Made by a program: the position numbers and the translations under genes. The notes under the pieces were generated by a model, which was given only the letters and a program-made list of their open reading frames with translations, had not been told where the DNA came from and made no database searches. A stretch of DNA of 10,307 nucleotides from Chloroflexota bacterium (GTDB lineage Bacteria; Chloroflexota; Limnocylindria; Limnocylindrales; CSP1-4): contig JAKAHX010000004.1 of assembly GCA_021814735.1 (NCBI GenBank), positions 1 to 10,307 of the forward strand, in the 5' to 3' direction. Of this stretch, positions 5,295 through 10,307 are shown in pieces. Position 1 is the first letter of the stretch. Each line of letters opens with the position of its first letter.

Positions 5295-6905
5295 TCAGTC
5301 CATCGAGCCCAGCGCTCCGCCCGAGACGACCGACACCGCGACCGCGAGCAGCCCCGCGATCAGTGCCACGCCCATGCCGATCGCGGGACCGTTGGCGGCC
5401 AGCAGCTGGACGCCGCGCCGCGTGCCCAGCGCCTGGACGCCCGCGCGCACGGCCCCGGCTCTGTGGGGGCGCGCCGATTCGGCGGCTGGTGGCCGCGCTG
5501 CGCTCGCCGCCGGTTCCGTGGCGCCCGTGGATCGGTGGCCGGCCCCGCCGGCCCGGCCGAACGCGGCCGGCCACCCCACCATGCGCTCGCCGACGAGCTC
5601 GGACGGTGCGCGCAGCCCGACCCAGGCGAGACGGAGGAACGGGAGCAGTCCGAGCCACGCCGCGCCCAGCATGAGCGTGCCGACCGGCCCGCCGGCGGCC
5701 TGTGCCAGGGAGGTGCGCAGCGAGAAGACGCTCCAGCCCGGCAGCCCGAACGTCGCCAGCGCCACGGCCACCAGCCCGGCCGCGAGCAGCGGGGCGCGCC
5801 GTGCCCAGCCGTCGAGCTCGTCGATGCGCGAGGTGCCCCACCCGGCCCCCGCGACCAGGATCCAGGCCGCGAGCGCCGTCCGGGCCACGGCGTTCACGGG
5901 GAGCCAGTAGCTGGCCGTCGACCCCGCCGAGGGGTCCGACGAGGCGATTGCGAGCAGGGCCAGCCCGGCGTCGGAGACGAGCGTGTAGGCAAGCACGTGC
6001 CGCAGGTCGTCGTGCAGCGCCGCCACGATCGCGCCGCCGGCGAGCGTGAGGCATGCCACCACGGCGACGAGGTCGCGGACGTCCGCCACGAGTGGCGCAC
6101 TGGCCGAGCCGCCGTACGCCATCACCGGCGCGAGCACGCGCTGCTCCCATGCCACCGCGGCCATCGTGAACGCCGCGGGCAGCCAGGCCGCGCGGGCGGC
6201 GGCCAGGGCCGTCGGCCCGGCCACGGTCCCGCGCGCGGCGATCGCGTGGAACGGGATCGCGCCCAGGAAGAGCGCGACGGAGCCGGCCACCAGGAGCAGT
6301 GCGACCGCGACTGCGCCGGGATCGGCGGCCACCGGTCCGGCTGGGCCGAGGAGCCATGCCATCCCGACGACGGCGATCGCGCCAGCCACGGCCGCGGTGC
6401 GCAGGGCACGGCTCGCCGTCCTGGTCGCCGTGCTCTCCGTGCCGGCGTCGGCGGAGGAGACGAGGGCAGGGGCCAGCAGCATCGCCGCGGCGACCACGAT
6501 CGCAGCCGCGATCGGCGGCCCGGCCGTTCCCGCCGACTGCACCACCGCGGTCGCCGGAGGGGGTTCCATCAGCGCGCCGTTCAGCGCGGCCAGGGCAGCG
6601 GTCACCGCCGCGAGTGCCAGGGTGAGTGCGGCCGGGACCGCCGGCGTGTCCGCGCGGATGGCCCAGGCTGCGGCCAGCACGAGCAGCAGTGACGCCGCCG
6701 CGTCCGCGGTGACCGCCGCCCCCTGCGCACCCAGGGCGAAGGTGGCGCCGCCGACAACGACGGTCGTCAGGGGCGGCAGCAACAGCGCGACCGGCACGCA
6801 GGCCGCGAGCGCGACCCCCGCCACGATGCGAGCGGCGGTGCCGCGCAGCCAGGCGGCGGCGAGCCCCCCGGCCAGTGCGACCGCGATGACGATCGCGGCG
6901 CTCAC
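5295..6905 (-). CDS. NuoN/MnhD-like proton-conducting transporter family membrane protein, lysine-free
   Basis: Polytopic membrane protein, 536 aa, with about 13-14 hydrophobic segments. Placed in the proton_antipo_M family (NuoL/M/N, MrpA/D, HyfB/F) by two signatures. One is IPFHAIAARGTVAGPTAL at 217-234, matching the PFHxWxPDxxxGAPT motif. The other is LHDDLRHVLAYTLVSDAG at 297-314, matching NDLKRLLAYSSISHxG. The Lys before PFH, the Lys of the following helix and the Lys of the late broken helix are all absent. The whole protein has no lysine, and the SISH histidine is Asp312. A hydrophilic Ala/Pro/Arg loop (~440-500) precedes a last membrane segment. GTG 6905 overlaps the upstream stop (GTGA); a longer start at 6977 would run deep into that gene. 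Either a divergent member with other proton carriers or a structural, non-pumping relative. Family call is good, function open. Confidence 0.82.
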   Translation of the reverse strand: MSAAIVIAVALAGGLAAAWLRGTAARIVAGVALAACVPVALLLPPLTTVVVGGATFALGAQGAAVTADAAASLLLVLAAAWAIRADTPAVPAALTLALAAVTAALAALNGALMEPPPATAVVQSAGTAGPPIAAAIVVAAAMLLAPALVSSADAGTESTATRTASRALRTAAVAGAIAVVGMAWLLGPAGPVAADPGAVAVALLLVAGSVALFLGAIPFHAIAARGTVAGPTALAAARAAWLPAAFTMAAVAWEQRVLAPVMAYGGSASAPLVADVRDLVAVVACLTLAGGAIVAALHDDLRHVLAYTLVSDAGLALLAIASSDPSAGSTASYWLPVNAVARTALAAWILVAGAGWGTSRIDELDGWARRAPLLAAGLVAVALATFGLPGWSVFSLRTSLAQAAGGPVGTLMLGAAWLGLLPFLRLAWVGLRAPSELVGERMVGWPAAFGRAGGAGHRSTGATEPAASAARPPAAESARPHRAGAVRAGVQALGTRRGVQLLAANGPAIGMGVALIAGLLAVAVSVVSGGALGSMD

Positions 6906-7570
6906 GTCCGTGCGGTCTGGTCGACGTCGCCCGGCGCGTCGGAGCGACCCGGCCCTGTCGTGCGAGGCTCGGGCCATGCGGCGGGCCCGCCGGATGCCCG
7001 GGCCCGGGCGTCCAGGACGATGATCTCGCGCGAGCCCTCGGCCGCCGCGGCCACCGCCAGTGCGAGGGCCACGATCTCGAGCTGGCTCGGCGTCCCCGCC
7101 AGCGCGGTCGCGACCAGCCCGGCGGCATCGAGCACGAGGACGGCCCCGATCGCGGTCCGCAGCGCGTCGCGACTGAACGCGATCAGCGGGACCGCGGCGA
7201 TCGCCACCGCGACCCCCGCGGCCATCGCGCTGGATGGACCCCGCCCGGGCCCTGCGACGGTCGCCACGGCCCAGCCGAGCACCAGCCCGAGGGCGACGAA
7301 CGCGCCCTCCGGCCAGCCGCCGAGCGGCAGCGGCGGCAGCAGATCCGTGGCGCCGCGGGCAGCCAGGAGGAGCAGGAAGGCGGCGAGGAGCGCCGCCACC
7401 ATCCAGAAGGCGAGCGGGAGCACCGGCGGGAGCGCGGAGAGCGTCAGCGGGGACAGCACGAGCACGCCGCCCATCCCGAGCACGGCCATGCGGGACGACC
7501 GCGCCTGCAGCAGCGCCGCGGCCGCCGCCGCCGTGGTCAGCGCGCCGGCCGCGGCCAGGGCAGGTTCCAC
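6902..7570 (-). CDS. Polytopic membrane protein with a possible NuoK/HyfE-like region
   Basis: 222 aa, about six or seven hydrophobic segments and a polar C-terminal tail of ~35 residues. Residues ~132-178 read like the second half of NuoK/HyfE/MnhC. SRDALRTAIGAVLVLDAAGL resembles the RRNxIxxLxGIELMLNAxNL helix, and a following ALAVAAAAEG resembles VAAAEAA, with Glu178 at the place of the second conserved intramembrane Glu. The first Glu of GIEL is Val, and the Asn is Asp148. Like its neighbour, the protein has no lysine. GTG 7570 has a clear SD, GGGAGG, 5 nt upstream, 13 bp after the lepB stop, and the stop overlaps the NuoN-like gene. The pair is probably one membrane unit. The NuoK/HyfE resemblance is my inference from pattern only; it could instead be an unrelated helical protein. 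Confidence 0.72.
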   Translation of the reverse strand: MEPALAAAGALTTAAAAAALLQARSSRMAVLGMGGVLVLSPLTLSALPPVLPLAFWMVAALLAAFLLLLAARGATDLLPPLPLGGWPEGAFVALGLVLGWAVATVAGPGRGPSSAMAAGVAVAIAAVPLIAFSRDALRTAIGAVLVLDAAGLVATALAGTPSQLEIVALALAVAAAAEGSREIIVLDARARASGGPAAWPEPRTTGPGRSDAPGDVDQTART

Positions 7571-7583
7571 GGGGACCTCCCGG

Positions 7584-8201
7584 TCAGGCGGCGCGCGCGA
7601 CGTCGGCCGCGCCCGTCGGGGGCACGGATGGCAGCACGATCGGGCTCAGGTCCGGGTAGGTGGGCGTGGCGATCACCTCGAAGGTGTTGAGCGGCCAGTA
7701 CCGCAGCCATGCGCGGCCGATCACGTTGGCGATCGGCACCGGGCCGAACACGCGGGAATCGCTCGAGTTCTCCCGGTGGTCGCCCATCACGAAGAGCGAT
7801 CCGGGCGGCACCACCCAGTGGCTCTGGCCGTTCAACGGCTCGGTCACCTGGCCGGGGTAGACGTACGGCTCGCTGATCTCCTGGCCGTTGATGAAGACAT
7901 GGCCGTTGCGGAGATCCACCACGTCGCCGGGCAGCCCGATGACCCGCTTGATGTACGGGGTGGAGCCGGGTTCCTGGCCGGGGGGCGTGAACACGACGAT
8001 GTCGCCCCGCTTGTACGAGTCGAAGCGCGGTGTGAGCTTGTCCACGAGGACGTACTGGTTGGGCAGGAGCGTGTTCTCCATGCTCTGCTGCTCGACCTGG
8101 TACGGCTGCGCGACGAAGTTCTGGATGACCAGAAAGATGATGAGGGTAAGGACGAGGGTCTCGACCGCCTCGAGGAGGCAGCCGCGCGCGCGCTGAGTCA
8201 C
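7584..8201 (-). CDS. lepB: Signal peptidase I
   Basis: Membrane-anchored Ser/Lys protease that removes signal peptides from proteins exported by Sec or Tat. 205 aa from GTG 8201. One N-terminal membrane segment (~12-30, LEAVETLVLTLIIFLVIQNF) is followed by the catalytic domain. Box B is VEQQSMENTLLPN with Ser40. Box C/D is KRGDIVVF and YIKRVIGLPGD with general-base Lys85. Box E is MGDHRENSSDSR at 139-150. All catalytic parts are intact, and the single-anchor form is the common Gram-positive/Chloroflexota-type size. A longer open frame upstream to 8570 is not real: it runs through the promoter region and antisense to the next gene. GTG 8201 is the only in-frame start between the TATACT box and the membrane segment, with no SD. 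It is the first gene of a three-gene operon with the two transporter-like proteins. Confidence 0.95.
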   Translation of the reverse strand: MTQRARGCLLEAVETLVLTLIIFLVIQNFVAQPYQVEQQSMENTLLPNQYVLVDKLTPRFDSYKRGDIVVFTPPGQEPGSTPYIKRVIGLPGDVVDLRNGHVFINGQEISEPYVYPGQVTEPLNGQSHWVVPPGSLFVMGDHRENSSDSRVFGPVPIANVIGRAWLRYWPLNTFEVIATPTYPDLSPIVLPSVPPTGAADVARAA

Positions 8202-8232
8202 GCGGGACGGACGGCTCGGATCACAAGCGGGG

Positions 8233-8240
8233 AGTATAGG
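8233..8240. promoter_or_regulatory. Candidate bidirectional -10 element between lepB and the Big_5 gene
   Basis: AGTATAGG reads TATACT on the minus strand (strong -10, transcript start near 8226, 25-nt leader to lepB GTG 8201). On the plus strand it reads TATAGG (weaker, start near 8247). No convincing -35 on either side; TTGCCC on the minus strand is 20 bp away, too far for a normal spacer. Confidence 0.45.
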
Positions 8241-8275
8241 GCCAAGCGACCGCGGGCCGGGCAACCGGGGAGTGG

Positions 8276-8281
8276 TAACGT
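8276..8281 (+). promoter_or_regulatory. Possible -10 box (TAACGT) for a leaderless Big_5 gene transcript
   Basis: TAACGT keeps the three most conserved -10 bases (T, A and last T) and ends 8 nt before GTG 8290. This is the same spacing as the boxes before coaX and the M16 gene. It is only 3 of 6 to consensus, so it is weak on its own. Confidence 0.3.
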
Positions 8282-8289
8282 CAGCGACC

Positions 8290-10296
8290 GTGTCACGCCG
8301 TACCGTCGAGCTCGTCGGGCGCATCGTCGCGATCGTCGCGCTGCTGCTGATCCTGGCGAACGCAACGCTGGTGGATCGCGTCCCCCCGGCCGTCCAGGGC
8401 ATCTCGCTCAGCCGCACCAGCGGGGACGCGCACGTGGGACTCACGCACGCCACCATCGACGTGCAGTTCACCAAGGCCGTCGACCAGGCGTCCGCGCAGC
8501 TCCACTTCCGCATCGTTCCGAACGTGGCCGGGACGTTCTCGTGGGACGGTGGCCGCACCATGATCTTCACGCCGACTCAGAAGCTGCCGGTCGCGACGCA
8601 GTTCGTGGTCACCATCTCTCCCGGGTACCGCGACGTGGACGGGAACGTGGCCACCCAGGGCCCGACCAGGTTCACCTTCCAGACAGTCAGCCTGCCCGTC
8701 CTGGTGTCCAGCAGTCCGGCCACTGGCGCCACCGACGTCGCAGTCGGGACGACCATCACGCTGACCTTCGATCGCCTCATGGACGTGGGGGCCACCCAGG
8801 CGGCCATCGGGATCGTCCCGGCCACGCCCTACCGGGCCGCGTGGAGCGGCTCGAGCGTGACGCTCACGCCCCTCGCACCGCTCTCGTTCGGCACCACCTA
8901 CCAGGTCACGGTCTCCGACCAGGCGGCCGACACGGACGGCAACTCGCCGGCGGCCCCGATCGTGGTCCGTTTCTCCACCGTGAACGCCGGGCTGGGGCTG
9001 GTCCGGGTGGTCCCCGCCGACGGTTCCGCCGGGGCGTCGGTCTACGGCCCCATCGCGATGCTCTTCGACGGGCCCGTGGACCCCTCCAGCGTGAACGGGC
9101 TCGTCCAGGTGACGCCGCCGACACCGGGCCAGCTCCAGGTGGAGGCGCTGCCCGACGACGTCCCGGGCGCCGCCCCGGTCGCGAGCGCGCTGGTCTTCGA
9201 GCCGTCGCAGCCGCTGGCCCCCCACACCACGTACACCGTGCAGCTGGCCGACGGCGTCCGTCGCGCCGACGACCCGCGCGAGGTCGCGGCCGGGCGCACC
9301 TGGTCGTTCACCACCGGCGCACCGGCGGACACGCTGCAGAACCAGGTGGTCTTCCTCTCGGCGCGTTCCGGGGTGCAGAACCTGTGGGCCATGAACCCCG
9401 ACGGCACCAACCCGCGCGCGCTGACGGACGAGCTGGTCCCCGTCACGGCGTACGACGTCACGGCCGACGGGCGGCGGGTCGTGTACGCAGCCGGCGGGGT
9501 GGTCGCCACGTTCCGCGTGGGCGACGCGAACCCGACGGTGCTCACGCCCGCCGACGCCTTCGACTACGCGCCCCGCCTGGTCCCGGACGGCTCGGCCGTC
9601 CTGGTCGGGCGGCGCGACCGGACGACGGGCCGCGACGAGGGGATCTGGCTGCTGCCGATCGACTCGAGCGCGCAGCCACGGCAGGTCCTGGCGACCGGCG
9701 CTCCGCCGACCGGCTCCGTGTCGAGCGGCGCGGGAACCGCGGACGCGGTGGCGCCGGGGCCGTGGACGTCGGTCGACGCGGTGTCGACGGACGGCAGCAC
9801 CGCGCTCGTGCGCACCGGCGACGGCTCGATCGTGGAGATCGACCTGGCGACCGGGACCGCCGTGGCGACCGGGCTGCGCGATCCCGTGGGGCCCATGCAG
9901 TGGTCGGATCGCGAGCACGGGTTCGTGGTGGAGGCCCAGCAGGGACAGCAGGCCACGGCCGCCGCGTGGATCGTGCCGATCGGGGGGCCTCCGAGGCAGC
10001 TCCCCGGCGGAGGGGCGTGGCTGGCCGCCTCCTCGCAGGGCGCCCTGCTCTGGCTCTCGGGGACGGGCGTGCAGCACGTGACGATCCAGTCGGGGTCGGG
10101 CGCCCCGCTCGCGCTCACGACGTCGGCCGTCCTCGCCGACCGCGAACCCTCGTTCTCGCCGGCAGGCGACCTGGTGGTCTTCGTGCGAGTTCCCGCCTCG
10201 GGTGGTCCGAGCGCCGGTATCTGGGAGGTCCGCACGGACGGCCGTGAGCTCGGGCAGCTCTCACCGGACGGCACGCAGCCGCGCTGGCTCCCGTAG
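8290..10296 (+). CDS. Membrane-anchored protein with three SbsA/Big_5-like Ig domains and a TolB/PD40-like beta-propeller
   Basis: 668 aa. A short basic N-terminus (SRRTVELVGR) and one hydrophobic segment (~8-28, IVAIVALLLILANATLV) act as signal anchor, so the rest lies outside the membrane. Three tandem Big_5-type domains follow at about 31-133, 134-231 and 232-343. Each opens with a P..G..(V/D)V segment, has a T(I)xxxF strand, and closes with TxYxVTVS/ADG...FxT (FTFQTV, VRFSTV, WSFTTG). From ~352 to the end is a WD40-like propeller of the TolB/PD40 type. NLWAMNPDGTNPRALT is its clearest blade, and EPSFSPAGDLVVF with TDGRELGQLSPDGTQPRWLP closes it. Likely a surface binding or sensing protein; no catalytic motif seen. 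GTG 8272 gives six more residues but has an unusable SD spacing, so I prefer 8290; neither start has a good SD. Divergent from lepB. Confidence 0.88.
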   Translation: MSRRTVELVGRIVAIVALLLILANATLVDRVPPAVQGISLSRTSGDAHVGLTHATIDVQFTKAVDQASAQLHFRIVPNVAGTFSWDGGRTMIFTPTQKLPVATQFVVTISPGYRDVDGNVATQGPTRFTFQTVSLPVLVSSSPATGATDVAVGTTITLTFDRLMDVGATQAAIGIVPATPYRAAWSGSSVTLTPLAPLSFGTTYQVTVSDQAADTDGNSPAAPIVVRFSTVNAGLGLVRVVPADGSAGASVYGPIAMLFDGPVDPSSVNGLVQVTPPTPGQLQVEALPDDVPGAAPVASALVFEPSQPLAPHTTYTVQLADGVRRADDPREVAAGRTWSFTTGAPADTLQNQVVFLSARSGVQNLWAMNPDGTNPRALTDELVPVTAYDVTADGRRVVYAAGGVVATFRVGDANPTVLTPADAFDYAPRLVPDGSAVLVGRRDRTTGRDEGIWLLPIDSSAQPRQVLATGAPPTGSVSSGAGTADAVAPGPWTSVDAVSTDGSTALVRTGDGSIVEIDLATGTAVATGLRDPVGPMQWSDREHGFVVEAQQGQQATAAAWIVPIGGPPRQLPGGGAWLAASSQGALLWLSGTGVQHVTIQSGSGAPLALTTSAVLADREPSFSPAGDLVVFVRVPASGGPSAGIWEVRTDGRELGQLSPDGTQPRWLP

Positions 10297-10307
10297 CCCG
10301 CCGCTCC

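Noticed and set aside
5286..5300. Bidirectional terminator between ndk and the NuoN-like gene
   Set aside because: Only 3 bp separate the two stops, and I see no stem-loop followed by a T-run there. Any terminator would have to lie inside coding sequence.
6960..10247. Open frame of 1095 codons on the plus strand
   Set aside because: It runs antisense to lepB and the 222-aa membrane gene, then out of frame through the Big_5 gene. Its product is Ala/Arg/Gly/Pro-rich with no motif, whereas the overlapping genes have intact catalytic motifs. Long shadow frames are expected at this GC.

Overview
This is a very GC-rich bacterial chromosomal window packed with core genes and with almost no intergenic space. 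The gene set (type III pantothenate kinase, bifunctional CoaBC, nucleoside diphosphate kinase, M16B peptidase, a signal peptidase I with SMENTL at the active site, and lineage-type hypothetical proteins) fits a high-GC Chloroflexota-like or other deep-branching bacterium. This assignment is an inference from gene content and style; no rRNA or other marker here settles it. I see no mobile element, tRNA, rRNA or CRISPR.

Layout. (1) Minus strand, 1970 to 1: coaX then coaBC, joined by an ATGA stop/start overlap. This is an operon for the pantothenate-to-phosphopantetheine steps of coenzyme A synthesis; coaBC runs off the left edge and lacks its last part. (2) Plus strand from 2063: a 153-aa protein of unknown function, divergent from coaX. 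A cluster of three 19-bp direct repeats follows, then an M16B zinc peptidase, a TPR-like protein and ndk. These last three are linked by 4-nt ATGA and GTGA overlaps. (3) ndk ends 3 bp from a convergent minus-strand operon: lepB (signal peptidase I), a small polytopic membrane protein with a NuoK/HyfE-like stretch, and a NuoN/MnhD-like (proton_antipo_M) membrane protein. The last two overlap by GTGA. (4) Plus strand from about 8290 to 10296, divergent from lepB: a membrane-anchored exported protein with three SbsA/Big_5-like Ig domains and a C-terminal TolB/PD40-like beta-propeller.

Points most worth a second look: the NuoN-like protein contains no lysine at all, although the antiporter-type subunits depend on intramembrane lysines, and it sits with a truncated-looking partner away from any complex I locus. 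CoaBC has Asp and Ser where the E. coli decarboxylase uses Asn125 and Cys158, at exactly conserved spacing. Several TAnnnT-type -10 boxes lie 7-8 nt from start codons, suggesting leaderless mRNAs. The CoaX C-terminus carries a repeat-encoded Gly/Thr/Arg tail that runs into the coaBC start.
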